NCBI GenBank assembly: GCA_913057165.1 | Contig: CAJXNS010000005.1 | Location: 1-64,000, forward strand | Direction: 5' to 3' | Length of the DNA stretch: 64,000 nucleotides | Source: an uncultured Trueperaceae bacterium | GTDB lineage: Bacteria > Deinococcota > Deinococci > Deinococcales > Trueperaceae | The notes under the pieces: generated by a model | The model's database searches: none | The model's input: the letters and a program-made list of their open reading frames with translations, nothing else | Told to the model about the DNA's origin: nothing | Position numbers and translations under genes: made by a program | Shown: one piece after another, positions 27,402-36,161 of the stretch | Numbering within the stretch: position 1 is the first letter of the stretch | How the letters are laid out: the number at the start of each line of letters is the position of its first letter

Positions 27402-28519
27402 TGGTCACGGCAGCCACCGTCATCATTGCGGCGTATCTCGCAGTTCAATTCGCCGTGTTTCTGTCCAACCTGGTGGCGTTTCCGGTGCTAAGGACTCACC
27501 AGCGTTCAGGGGCCCAAGCCCCAGCGGGGCGCATCAGCCTGTTGGTGCCGGTCCGCAATGAGGCGGATGTCCTGCCCAGCACCCTGCCGACCTGGCTCGC
27601 TCAGGACGTCCATGAAATTGTGGTGCTGAACGACGCATCGAGTGACGATTCAGCTGCCATTTTGGATCGTGCGGCAGGCCAGGACGCCCGCTTGAAGGTG
27701 GTGCATGGCGGTGCCGAGCCACCACCTGGCTGGAATGGGAAGAACTGGGCCTGCAACCGGCTGGCTGAGCATGCAGAAGGCGATTTGCTGCTGTTTTTGG
27801 ATGCCGATGTGTTCCTTGAAAGTGGCGCGGTGCAAGCGGCCGTGGCAGACCGGCACGCGTCAAACGCCGACCTGCTGACCGTCTGGCCGCACCAGCGTCT
27901 GGGTTTGCCGCTGGAACGGCTGGTGGTGCCGCTGGTGGACATGATCCTGCTCGGTGGGTTGCCCGCCGCACTCGTCAACCGGATGCCGCAGCCTGCCCTC
28001 TCGGGTGCGAACGGACAGTTCATGCTGTGGACGCGCGGCGCGTACGAGCGTGTCGGCGGTCATGCTGCTGTGCGTTCGCAAGCGCTTGAGGACGTCAAAC
28101 TCGCCCGTGAGGTCAAACGCTCAGGGGGGCGACTTGCGCTCCGCTTGGGTGGACGGTTGGTGCAAGCGCGCATGTACCGATCGAACCGGGCGGTTGCCGA
28201 AGGGTTCTCAAAGAACGTGCTTGAGGCGGCAGGTTCAGCACCCGCCTTGGTGTTCTGGACCGCACTTGCGTTGCTTGCCTACACCGCCGTGTGGCCGCTT
28301 GCTCTGATGGCGCCGCACTTGTTGCTGCTTGGTGTGGCGGGCATCCTTCTGCGGGCCGTGGTGGAGGTCCGGTCGGGCCGGAACGCTGCGCTTGGGTTGC
28401 TGCAGCCGCTCGCGCCCGTTGCGGCCGCGTGGATTGTGTTCTTGGCCTTAAGGCGCGGCCGGTCGTACCACTGGAAAGGTCGCACGTTCAGCCGAGAAGG
28501 GTCGACCGGTGCCCCGTAA
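27389..28519 (+). CDS. Family 2 glycosyltransferase, CruG-like
   Basis: A 376-residue membrane-anchored glycosyltransferase. An N-terminal helix (VVTAATVIIAAYLAVQFAVF) is followed by the GT-A core: SLLVPVRNEADVL, VLNDASSDDS, GWNGKNWACN and the metal-binding LLFLDADVF near residue 140, then QALEDVKLA. Two C-terminal helices lie near residues 290-350. The order matches CruG, the carotenoid 2'-O-glycosyltransferase that works after CruF in cyanobacteria. The sugar is unknown. The start may be GTG at 27389, 27392 or 27401, all close to the previous stop. Confidence 0.8.
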   Translation: MVAIVVTAATVIIAAYLAVQFAVFLSNLVAFPVLRTHQRSGAQAPAGRISLLVPVRNEADVLPSTLPTWLAQDVHEIVVLNDASSDDSAAILDRAAGQDARLKVVHGGAEPPPGWNGKNWACNRLAEHAEGDLLLFLDADVFLESGAVQAAVADRHASNADLLTVWPHQRLGLPLERLVVPLVDMILLGGLPAALVNRMPQPALSGANGQFMLWTRGAYERVGGHAAVRSQALEDVKLAREVKRSGGRLALRLGGRLVQARMYRSNRAVAEGFSKNVLEAAGSAPALVFWTALALLAYTAVWPLALMAPHLLLLGVAGILLRAVVEVRSGRNAALGLLQPLAPVAAAWIVFLALRRGRSYHWKGRTFSREGSTGAP

Positions 28520-29927
28520 CGAGGTCTTGGTGCTCGGGGGTGGGTTTGCTGGCATGGCGGCCGCAGCATCGCTGGCGATCCGCGGCCATCAGGTTCAGCT
28601 GATCGAGCAGACCGGCAGCCTTGGCGGTAAAGCCGCCCGTTTGCAGCGACAGGGCTTTCATTTTGATTTGGGGCCGAGCGTGGTCACGCTCCCGGACATG
28701 CTTTCGGCACCGTTCATCGCGGCGGGCGAGACGCCACCCAGATTCGTGCCCGTGGCGCACCCAACGCGTTACGACTTTCCAGACGGACGGACGCTTCACA
28801 TCGGGACCGACCCACAAGCCGTGGCAGCCCAGCTCAGCGCGAGCGAGTGGACAGCCTATGACGCCCTCTTGGGTGACGCGCGTTCGCTTTACGAGGCAGC
28901 CGCACCCACATTTGTGCACGGCCCTCCTCCGTCGTTGTGGGACTTGACGCAATACGGTATGCGTCACGGCCTCGCCGCCAAACCGTGGTTGCGCCTGCCG
29001 GGTTACCTGGCCCGGCGGCATCCCAGCAGTCACGTACGCGACGTGTTCTTGCGGTTTGCAACCTACTTTGGGGCGAACCCCTTCCGTGCACCGGCGGTAC
29101 TGCACAACATCGCGTGGGTTGAGCTCGGTATTGGCGCCGTCAATCCTGAAGGGGGTGTCGCTGGCCTCGTTCATGCGTACGAGCGCTTGCTCCGCAAGCT
29201 GGGCGTGCAGATCAACCTACACACCCAGGTGGACCGCATCGCACCCGATGGAACCGGAATTGACGTGCACGTGACCCAGGCGGGCGGCGCCTCACGGCGG
29301 TGGCGAGCCGATGGGGCTGTCAGCGCTCTAGACGCGGCCCGAACCTACCGTCTCCTGGGGCGGTCGCACCCTTCGCAACGCTGGACACCAAGCCTGTCAG
29401 GGTTCGTGCTGGCGCTTGCCGTGAAGGGTGTTTCACCTGAGCGAATGCAGCACAACCTCATCATGCCGGCAAGATACGAACAAGAGTTTGAGGACCTTGC
29501 CCGTGGGCGTCACCCCCGTGACCCCACGTTGTACGTGTCCATCTCATCGAAGGTGGAGCCTGCGCACGCACCGGCCGGCTGGGAAAACTGGTTTGTGCTG
29601 GTCAACGCCCCACCCGGCGTGCGAACGGACAAGGCGGCGTACGCACGCCACCTGCTCGGCCTTCTTAAGGCCCGTGGTTGGCTTGAAGCAGGACAGGCAA
29701 CCGTGCTCGGCGCATTCGATACCGACCACCTAGAACGGTTTGCCACGCACGGCGCCATCTACGGCCGGATGGCGAACAGTTTAGGCGCGACAATCCGCTT
29801 GGGCTACGACGTGAAAGGCCTACCGACCCTCAAACTGGCGGGCGGCACGGTCCACCCAGGCGGTGGTGTCCCGCTCGCCGTCCAGTCAGGCGTCCATTCG
29901 GCTGACGCGTTGCACCAGCAGCTTTAG
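28509..29927 (+). CDS. Phytoene desaturase family protein (CrtI or CrtD)
   Basis: A 472-residue FAD-dependent carotenoid desaturase. It has the N-terminal VLGGGFAGMAAAASLAIRG, GSLGGKAARLQRQGFHFDLGPSVVT in parts, and the C-terminal HPGGGVPLAVQSG. CrtI performs phytoene-to-lycopene desaturation and CrtD the 3',4' desaturation that normally pairs with CruF. Because it is the only clear desaturase here either role is possible; the CruF/CruG neighbourhood favours CrtD, and the absence of another desaturase favours CrtI. It overlaps the glycosyltransferase by 11 bp and converges on mscS. Confidence 0.85.
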   Translation: MPRNEVLVLGGGFAGMAAAASLAIRGHQVQLIEQTGSLGGKAARLQRQGFHFDLGPSVVTLPDMLSAPFIAAGETPPRFVPVAHPTRYDFPDGRTLHIGTDPQAVAAQLSASEWTAYDALLGDARSLYEAAAPTFVHGPPPSLWDLTQYGMRHGLAAKPWLRLPGYLARRHPSSHVRDVFLRFATYFGANPFRAPAVLHNIAWVELGIGAVNPEGGVAGLVHAYERLLRKLGVQINLHTQVDRIAPDGTGIDVHVTQAGGASRRWRADGAVSALDAARTYRLLGRSHPSQRWTPSLSGFVLALAVKGVSPERMQHNLIMPARYEQEFEDLARGRHPRDPTLYVSISSKVEPAHAPAGWENWFVLVNAPPGVRTDKAAYARHLLGLLKARGWLEAGQATVLGAFDTDHLERFATHGAIYGRMANSLGATIRLGYDVKGLPTLKLAGGTVHPGGGVPLAVQSGVHSADALHQQL

Positions 29928-31003
29928 GCCTCCGGTGTGCCGACCGTCGACGCTTGATCGGGTTTGACGACATGCACCGTCTGCGTCGGGAACGCAAAAT
30001 CAAGGCCAAGCGCTTCAAAACGTTCAGCCACCTCAAGCAGAATGGCTTCCTTGCGGTCCATGTGGGCCACGTAGTCGGGGGAGAGCATCCAATAGACCAG
30101 CTCAAACTCCAGCGCAAAATCGGCAAACGCGTCAAAGTGAGCACGGTCGAAACGCACATCGTCGTAGCGTTCCACGGCCTCTCGCAAGATGCCAGGCACG
30201 GCCCGCAACTGCTGCACGGTCGCGTCATACGTGACGCCTAAGCGCAAGACCACGCGGCGTTCCTCCATGCGTTTGTAGTTACGAATGCGGCTCGCGAGAA
30301 GGTCGCCATTCCCAAAAATGAGCTCTTCGCCACCCAGTGCACGCATTCGCGTGGTCCTGAGCCCCACGTGCTCAACGGTGCCCATATCGCTGCCGACGAT
30401 CACGAAGTCACCGATTTCAAACGGCCGATCGAACACGATCGAGAGCGACGCGAAAAGGTCGGTCAGGACGTTCTGCAGTGCCAGACCGATCGCAACCGAC
30501 GCCAAACCGATCCCTGCCAGCAGGGCCGTCACGTTCACGCCGACATTTTCAAGGGCCACCAACACCAGCAACGTGTAGAGCACCAACCGGCCCATGAATC
30601 CGATCGCTGACAGCATGGTCTTACGGCCACCGTTAAGGTTCTCGTCCGCCCGGTAGTGGGCAAGGGCGGTCTCAAGCGCCCGTGTGCCCGATGCTGCGGC
30701 CTGAATAATGACAATCAGAACCGCTGCCGACGCCACCAGCGCCGCGTAGCGCGGCGGTAGTGAAAGGGCGTACGAACCAAGCCATACCGCGACAGCAAGC
30801 AGGGTAAGCGGATGGATGTGCCCCACCATGCTTGAGAGCACGTCATCCCAAATGGTTGGCGTTCGGCTGGCGAGACGCGTCAGCCTGCGGCGCGCAATAT
30901 TGCGAATCACCAGCGTGGCAATGAAGATCAGCGCAGCGATCCCGATCGCAGAAAGCAGTTGCGTGGCAGTTTGTCCAGCCCAGGTCCAGCCAAGAAGGTT
31001 CAT
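29924..31003 (-). CDS. mscS: Small-conductance mechanosensitive channel, MscS family
   Basis: A 359-residue MscS-like channel that releases solutes on hypo-osmotic shock. Four predicted helices include the pore-lining NVTALLAGIGLASVAIGLALQNVLTDLFASL region, read in segments near residues 160-190, then the beta domain RPFEIGDFVIVG and the C-terminal domain with NYKRMEERR. Extra N-terminal helices make it longer than MscS of E. coli. It has a leaderless-type -10 box and is convergent with the desaturase gene (4-bp overlap). Confidence 0.92.
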   Translation of the reverse strand: MNLLGWTWAGQTATQLLSAIGIAALIFIATLVIRNIARRRLTRLASRTPTIWDDVLSSMVGHIHPLTLLAVAVWLGSYALSLPPRYAALVASAAVLIVIIQAAASGTRALETALAHYRADENLNGGRKTMLSAIGFMGRLVLYTLLVLVALENVGVNVTALLAGIGLASVAIGLALQNVLTDLFASLSIVFDRPFEIGDFVIVGSDMGTVEHVGLRTTRMRALGGEELIFGNGDLLASRIRNYKRMEERRVVLRLGVTYDATVQQLRAVPGILREAVERYDDVRFDRAHFDAFADFALEFELVYWMLSPDYVAHMDRKEAILLEVAERFEALGLDFAFPTQTVHVVKPDQASTVGTPEA

Positions 31004-31010
31004 GGGCGCG

Positions 31011-31016
31011 AGTGTA
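31011..31016 (-). promoter_or_regulatory. Leaderless-type -10 box for mscS
   Basis: Minus-strand TACACT is 7 nt before the ATG ending at 31003. No SD is present. Confidence 0.55.
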
Positions 31017-31019
31017 ACG

Positions 31020-32060
31020 CTAGGCGCGCGGGTGTGCGGTCAAGGCTGCACGGTTGATGTCCGCCACCCATGCCGGACCGTTGTAGACCAAACCGGTATA
31101 CACCTGAACCAGATCGGCGCCCGCATCAAGCCTGTCGGTCGCGTCACGCGTCGTCATGATGCCGCCCACGGAAGCAATCGGGAGGTCCGTCTCGGCCTTG
31201 AGGAGGCTGAGCCAGTTCAGGCTGAGCTCCGCCAGCGGCCGGCCTGAAAGACCCCCAGACTCATCAACCCCCAACCCAGGCGGACGGCTGACCGTCGTGT
31301 TGGTGGCAACCACACCGTCAATCTCGATGGATTGGAGTGCGCGGATCAACGCGTCAACCTGTGCCTCATCACCGTCCGGTGCAACCTTGACCCACACCGG
31401 CTTGCCACCCGCGACCTCGCGCACCGCCTCGACCGTGCGGGCGAGAGCGTCGTGCGACTGAAGCTCCCGGAGGTTTGGGGTGTTCGGTGACGACACATTC
31501 AACACGAAGTAGTCCGCGAGCGACGCCATGGTGCGGACCACGTACCGGTAGTCCAAGTGCGCATCGGCATTCGGGGTCCACTTGTTTTTCCCGACATTCA
31601 CACCCACGGTCATGCTCGGCCAGCCACCACGGTCTCGCAGGCGGTGGAGCCGCCGTGCAATCTGGTCGGCACCATGGTTGGGAAACCCCATCCGATTGAT
31701 CAACGCTTGCTGGTCAGGAACACGGAAGATGCGTGGTTTGGGGTTGCCAGGCTGCGGTTTTGGGGTCACGGTTCCGATTTCGGCGTGCCCGAACCCGACG
31801 GCCGCCCATAATCCCAGCGCGACCGCATTCTTATCCAACCCAGCCGCCACCCCGACGCGGTTTGGGTACCGAACACCCGCGAGGGTGACCGCGGAGTCCT
31901 GGTTGAGGCGTTGCTGCCGGTCGTTAAGGGCCCGCCATACAGGAGGGACGGCCGTCACGGCACGCCCAAACTGCATGGCGGCATCGTGCACCGCTTCAGC
32001 CGGCAGGCGGAACGCCAGCGGACGGATCAAGCGGTAGGCACGCTCACCGACAGACGTCAA
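31020..32060 (-). CDS. pyrD: Dihydroorotate dehydrogenase (quinone), class 2
   Basis: Membrane-associated FMN enzyme of pyrimidine synthesis that passes electrons to quinone. The 346-residue protein has the N-terminal helical membrane-docking segment of class 2 enzymes (RAYRLIRPLAFRLPAE), NRMGFPN, NVSSPNTPNLREL with the catalytic Ser, and VATNTTVSRP. The TTG at 32060 gives the usual family length and lies just after the SDR stop; no ATG or GTG fits. The much longer open frame running through the SDR gene is not coding. It is probably co-transcribed with the SDR gene. Confidence 0.95.
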   Translation of the reverse strand: MTSVGERAYRLIRPLAFRLPAEAVHDAAMQFGRAVTAVPPVWRALNDRQQRLNQDSAVTLAGVRYPNRVGVAAGLDKNAVALGLWAAVGFGHAEIGTVTPKPQPGNPKPRIFRVPDQQALINRMGFPNHGADQIARRLHRLRDRGGWPSMTVGVNVGKNKWTPNADAHLDYRYVVRTMASLADYFVLNVSSPNTPNLRELQSHDALARTVEAVREVAGGKPVWVKVAPDGDEAQVDALIRALQSIEIDGVVATNTTVSRPPGLGVDESGGLSGRPLAELSLNWLSLLKAETDLPIASVGGIMTTRDATDRLDAGADLVQVYTGLVYNGPAWVADINRAALTAHPRA

Positions 32061-32070
32061 AGCAAAACCC

Positions 32071-32781
32071 TTACTTGGGGCCACCCGGCTGGCTGGGTCG
32101 CACCTCAATCTTCGACGGCAGGGTCCGTGCGGGCATGCGGACCAAGGACCGCACCAGATCGGCAATATCTTCAGGTTGGATCTTCCAAGCGTCAGCATCG
32201 CTTGGCGTGTGCCCATTAAAGTGCGTGGATACCGAGCCCGGCATGATGGTAGACACGCGCACGCCAAACGGCCGAAGGTCGAGCATGGCCGCCTGGCTGA
32301 AACCAAGCAGACCGAACTTACTGGCGTTGTAGGCGGCGCCACCCGCAAAAAAGTTGGTGCCAGCCAGCGAACCGATCGTGATGAACAACCCTTGCTCCTG
32401 CTTAAGGTCCTGCACAGCCGCTTGCAGGGTGTTGAACGCGCCGGTGAGGTTGATCCCAATCACGTCATCCCAGTCGTTCGGATCCATCTCGCTGACGTCA
32501 CCAAAGGCACCAATACCGGCGTTCGCCACGACCAGCGAAGGCGAGTTGAAACGTGCACGGGTTGCGTCAAAGGCTGCCGTCAGAGCGTCACGGTCTTGTA
32601 CGTCGGCTGCGACCGCCAGAACGCGGGAGGCATGCTCACCACCGAGTTCTGTGACCGCCTGGTCCAAGGCGGCTTGGTTGCGGCCCGTAAACGCCACGTT
32701 CCAACCGTCTTCCAGCAGTGCTTTTGCGATGCCGAGCCCAATGCCTTTTGAACCGCCGGTGATGAATGCCGTTTGCGTCAT
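32071..32781 (-). CDS. Short-chain dehydrogenase/reductase (SDR)
   Basis: A 236-residue classical SDR with the Rossmann motif GGSKGIGLG near residue 8, NAGIG near 88, and the catalytic YNASK near 152 preceded by a Ser in TIGSLAG. It reduces or oxidises a small carbonyl or alcohol with NAD(P)H. The substrate is not predictable, and 3-oxoacyl reductases share the same motifs. It is the first gene of a two-gene unit with pyrD and divergent from the phosphatase gene. Confidence 0.88.
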   Translation of the reverse strand: MTQTAFITGGSKGIGLGIAKALLEDGWNVAFTGRNQAALDQAVTELGGEHASRVLAVAADVQDRDALTAAFDATRARFNSPSLVVANAGIGAFGDVSEMDPNDWDDVIGINLTGAFNTLQAAVQDLKQEQGLFITIGSLAGTNFFAGGAAYNASKFGLLGFSQAAMLDLRPFGVRVSTIMPGSVSTHFNGHTPSDADAWKIQPEDIADLVRSLVRMPARTLPSKIEVRPSQPGGPK

Positions 32782-32787
32782 GGGTGC

Positions 32788-32793
32788 AGGCTA
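32788..32793 (-). promoter_or_regulatory. Leaderless-type -10 box for the SDR gene
   Basis: Minus-strand TAGCCT is 6 nt before the ATG ending at 32781, without an SD. It is back to back with the box for the phosphatase gene at 32835. Confidence 0.55.
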
Positions 32794-32834
32794 ACACCGA
32801 CCGTTTTGGCGGCGAGTGGCGCACCTTCATGTGG

Positions 32835-32845
32835 TAGGTTTCAGC
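32835..32845 (+). promoter_or_regulatory. Leaderless-type -10 box fixing the histidine phosphatase start
   Basis: TAGGTT at 32835-32840 is 5 nt before the GTG at 32846. It supports the shorter start over the open-frame start at 32816, which would lie upstream of the promoter. Confidence 0.55.
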
Positions 32846-33475
32846 GTGCCCGACACGCTGACGCTCATTAGGCATGGACTTACACCGTGGAACGAAACGG
32901 GTCGTTTTCAAGGGCACGCAGACCCACCGTTGTCTGAGGCCGGCCGGCAGCAAGCAGAACGCCTGAAACATCGCGTGGCCGCAAGTTTTCCAGCACCGTC
33001 TGCGGTGTACAGCAGTCCGCTCACGCGGGCTCGCGAGACGGCAGGCATCGCGTTTGGTGAGTCTGCGATCACGCTTGATGAACGTCTCAAAGAAATCCAC
33101 TTTGGCGAGTTTGAAGGTGCGACACGTCCTGAAAACGAACGGCATCCAGCCTGGACGTACTGGGCGGAGGATCCCTATCACCGGGCACCACCCGGTGGTG
33201 AAAGTTACGCCGACCTGAGGCGGCGCGTGATTCCTTGGTTGGAATCTGTGCATGGCGCAGAAGGCCACCTGGTGGCCGTGGCGCATAGTGGCACCATTCA
33301 GATGATCCTCGCTGAACTTCTTGGGGTGACCCACCCGCAGTGGGATCGCCGCGTGTTCGTTCGGCACAGCTCAATTACGCGTGTGATCTACACACCGAAC
33401 GGTTGGATGGTTGAGCGGATCAACGACACCCGCCATTTAGACGACGAAGGCGTCGATCCGTACTGGCATGGCTGA
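32846..33475 (+). CDS. Histidine phosphatase family protein (phosphoglycerate mutase-like)
   Basis: A 209-residue cytosolic phosphatase. The phospho-accepting His lies in LIRHGLTPWN at the N-terminus, followed by SPLTRARETA, EIHFGEFEG and a second catalytic His in VAHSGTIQMIL. Family members include cobalamin and sugar-phosphate phosphatases and broad phosphatases; the exact substrate is unknown. The start is taken at GTG 32846 from the promoter position. It overlaps scpA by 8 bp, so the two are co-translated. Confidence 0.88.
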   Translation: MPDTLTLIRHGLTPWNETGRFQGHADPPLSEAGRQQAERLKHRVAASFPAPSAVYSSPLTRARETAGIAFGESAITLDERLKEIHFGEFEGATRPENERHPAWTYWAEDPYHRAPPGGESYADLRRRVIPWLESVHGAEGHLVAVAHSGTIQMILAELLGVTHPQWDRRVFVRHSSITRVIYTPNGWMVERINDTRHLDDEGVDPYWHG

Positions 33476-34214
33476 GCAGGCCGCCGCACAAACCGACGCG
33501 CCGGGCTTTACGGTCCACTGGGATGGCCTTTACGAGGGAGACCTAGCGGGCCTTGCACGCGCTTTGCGTGCCGGTAGCGTGACGCTTCAGCAGGTTGACT
33601 TGCAGCGACTTGTGCAAGACGTGTTGGCTTGGTTTCATGAGTGGTACGAACGCGACCCGTTGATCGCGAGCGGTGCGCTGCCACAGGCAGCCCAAGTGGT
33701 GGAACTGAAACTCAGGCTGATGCTGCCGCGCCGGGTTGAGGCGGACGAGGAGGAGGAAGGCACCCTCTTCACGTCCGCTGAAGCACTCGAAGCGATCGCC
33801 CTGCTTGAGGACTTAGAGGACGCCATTCGTTTCTTAACCGACCGTCGCTACGAACGTCGGATGGTGGTGCCCGCGAGCGCCCCACGTCCGTCGTTCCCGC
33901 GTGAGCGCAGCCCCAACCGCATCACCCCGCACACGCTGGCGCGAATTGCGTCGTCTTTGCGTCCCTCCGGCTACTTTGAGATGGCCAAGGAGCGCCTGAC
34001 GCTTGAGAAAGCCATGTCGTGGATTCAGCGTTCGGTGGCGCGTCTTGGGCGTCTTCTCTCACTCCGGGACGCCGCGCCGACCGACAATTGGGCGGACCGC
34101 ACGGTGACCTTCGCGGCCATGCTTGAACTGGTGCGTAGCGGGGACGTGCGTGCTGAGCAAAACGAACCTTACGGCGATATTCAACTCGGGCCGACTGGAC
34201 GATCCACCCGATAA
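33468..34214 (+). CDS. scpA: Segregation and condensation protein A
   Basis: Kleisin subunit of the SMC-ScpAB complex that compacts and separates chromosomes. The 248-residue protein carries the N-terminal kleisin region (YEGDLAGLARALRAGSVTLQQVDL in parts), an acidic patch EADEEEEG, and the C-terminal winged-helix signature VTFAAMLELVRSGDVRAEQNEPYGDI in parts. It is downstream of and overlaps the phosphatase gene. scpB and smc are not in the window. The gene is convergent with typA. Confidence 0.9.
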   Translation: MAEQAAAQTDAPGFTVHWDGLYEGDLAGLARALRAGSVTLQQVDLQRLVQDVLAWFHEWYERDPLIASGALPQAAQVVELKLRLMLPRRVEADEEEEGTLFTSAEALEAIALLEDLEDAIRFLTDRRYERRMVVPASAPRPSFPRERSPNRITPHTLARIASSLRPSGYFEMAKERLTLEKAMSWIQRSVARLGRLLSLRDAAPTDNWADRTVTFAAMLELVRSGDVRAEQNEPYGDIQLGPTGRSTR

Positions 34215-34242
34215 CGCGAACCTGGCAGCTTGTGGTTTGTGG

Positions 34243-36039
34243 TTACGACGCGAGGCGTTTGCGTTGTTTTGGGTCCAGCACGGCCTTGCGGATACGCACG
34301 GCTTTGGGGGTGATCTCGATGCGTTCGTCGTCCGTCACGTACGTGAGGGCCTCTTCAATACCCATGGCAATCGGCGGGGTGAGCACCATGGCGTCATCTG
34401 AACCGGAGGCACGCACGTTCGTGAGTTTCTTGTTTTTCGTCACGTTCACTTCAAGGTCGCCGGCACGAATGTGCTTGCCGATCACCATGCCGACGTAAAC
34501 GTCGGTGCCTGGGTCAATGAAGAAACTGCCACGGTCCTGAAGTTTGAACAACGAGTACGTCATGGCCGTGCCGGCTTCCATCGCGACCAGGGAGCCGTGC
34601 GACCTACGGGTGGCCGTACCCTCCGCAGGCAGGAAGCCTGCCGCGCTCTTATTGAACTGGCCTTCGCCGGACGTCAGACTCATGAACGTATTACGAAACC
34701 CGAACAGGGAACGGCTGGGAATACGAAAGAACCCCACGGACCGTTCGGTGCCTTGCTGCAGGTCGGTCATGCGCGCTTGGCGCATGTTGAGCGCCTCAAT
34801 CACGCCCCCTAGGGAGGCGGTGGGTACGTCCACACGGACGTCCTCGTACGGTTCGCAGAGGACACCGTCGCGTTCAATTTGAACCACGGCGGGAGGGGAG
34901 ACGGTCAACTCAAACCCTTCCCGCCGCATGTTTTCAAGAAGGATCGATAGGTGAAGCTCACCACGTCCGGACACACGAAAGTGTTCACCGCCGAGTGACT
35001 CAACGTGCAGCGCCACGTTCGTCAGCAGTTCCCGCTCAAGCCGGTCGGCGAGCTGTCGTCCGGTGAGCTTGCTTCCGTCACGTCCCGCAAACGGGCTTGA
35101 ATTTGGCGACACCGTCACGCTGATGGTGGGTGGCTCTACAGTCGGAAACGGTTTGGCTTTTGGCACGCTTGGGTCGGCGATCGTGTCACCAATCTCGACG
35201 TCAGCAAGGCCTGCAAGGGCCACGATATTGCCTGCTTGGGCGTCCTCAACAGCCACAAGGTTGGCGCCTTGGAAGGTGGCCACGCGACGCACCGTGAGGT
35301 TCTCAACCTTGCCGTCACGCCCCATGCGTTTGAGCGACTGCCCTTTGCGGAGGGTGCCCTGTTCCAGTCGCCCGATAGCAATCCGGCCAACATGATCGTC
35401 ATGGTCAAGGTTGGCGACCTGCAGGAGGGCGGGTGCGTCCGTACTGGGAGCGTTCAGCGGCGTGGCTTGATCGATGATGGTTTCAAACAGAGCCGCGAGG
35501 TCTGTGGCTTGGGGTTCGCCATCCCGCCATGCCGCTCCGTTTTTGGCGATGGCATGCAGGACCGGAAAGTCCAGCTGCCAGTCCGAGGCACCAAGCTCCA
35601 CCATCAAGTCAAACGTCTCGTTAAGGACTTCATCAGGGCGAGCATCTTTACGGTCGATTTTGTTGATGACCAGGATCGGTTTCAGGTCACGCTGGAGGGC
35701 CTTCTGAAGCACAAAGCGGGTTTGTGGCATCGGGCCTTCGGCTGCGTCCACCAATAGCAGCACGGCGTCCACCATGGAGAGTGCACGTTCAACCTCACCC
35801 CCGAAGTCGGCGTGCCCTGGCGTGTCGACCAAATTGATGGTGTGGTCGTTCCAGCGGACCGAGACGTTCTTCGCGAGAATGGTGATCCCACGTTCACGTT
35901 CAAGTGAAATGGAGTCCATGAAGCGTTCTTCAACATCCGCGCGTTCGTGGAACACACCAGATTGCTGAAGGAGGCCGTCGACCAGTGTGGTTTTGCCGTG
36001 GTCAACGTGAGCGATGATGGCAACGTTTTTGTAATCCAT
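34243..36039 (-). CDS. typA: Translational GTPase TypA/BipA
   Basis: Ribosome-binding GTPase involved in large-subunit assembly and stress growth. The 598-residue protein has the G1 motif [10 protein letters not shown] near residue 10, G3 DTPGHADF, G4 [12 protein letters not shown]-Tu domain II, EF-G-like domains III and V, and the BipA-specific C-terminal domain. The ATG at 36039 has no strong SD, and the upstream TAACCT box would give about a 40-nt leader. It stands alone and convergent with scpA. Confidence 0.96.
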   Translation of the reverse strand: MDYKNVAIIAHVDHGKTTLVDGLLQQSGVFHERADVEERFMDSISLERERGITILAKNVSVRWNDHTINLVDTPGHADFGGEVERALSMVDAVLLLVDAAEGPMPQTRFVLQKALQRDLKPILVINKIDRKDARPDEVLNETFDLMVELGASDWQLDFPVLHAIAKNGAAWRDGEPQATDLAALFETIIDQATPLNAPSTDAPALLQVANLDHDDHVGRIAIGRLEQGTLRKGQSLKRMGRDGKVENLTVRRVATFQGANLVAVEDAQAGNIVALAGLADVEIGDTIADPSVPKAKPFPTVEPPTISVTVSPNSSPFAGRDGSKLTGRQLADRLERELLTNVALHVESLGGEHFRVSGRGELHLSILLENMRREGFELTVSPPAVVQIERDGVLCEPYEDVRVDVPTASLGGVIEALNMRQARMTDLQQGTERSVGFFRIPSRSLFGFRNTFMSLTSGEGQFNKSAAGFLPAEGTATRRSHGSLVAMEAGTAMTYSLFKLQDRGSFFIDPGTDVYVGMVIGKHIRAGDLEVNVTKNKKLTNVRASGSDDAMVLTPPIAMGIEEALTYVTDDERIEITPKAVRIRKAVLDPKQRKRLAS

Positions 36040-36090
36040 AAGGGTTGGTGGCGCCTTGGCTTGCCGGCGCAGCGACGCAGGTTAGCACGC

Positions 36091-36132
36091 CAAAAGAACA
36101 CGGACGCCACGCCGAGAGGCGAAGCGTCCGTG
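36091..36132 (-). terminator. Rho-independent terminator after the fasciclin gene
   Basis: On the minus strand a 9-bp stem CACGGACGC/GCGTCCGTG (36132-36124 with 36107-36099) is followed by TTCTTTT. It sits 30 bp after the stop at 36162 and separates that gene from typA on the same strand. Confidence 0.8.
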
Positions 36133-36161
36133 CGTACCGCATTGTTGCGGTGGGTGGTGCG

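Noticed and set aside
31020-32459. A 479-residue fusion of pyrD with upstream sequence
   Set aside because: The upstream part is a second frame of the SDR gene. A normal-length PyrD starts at TTG 32060.
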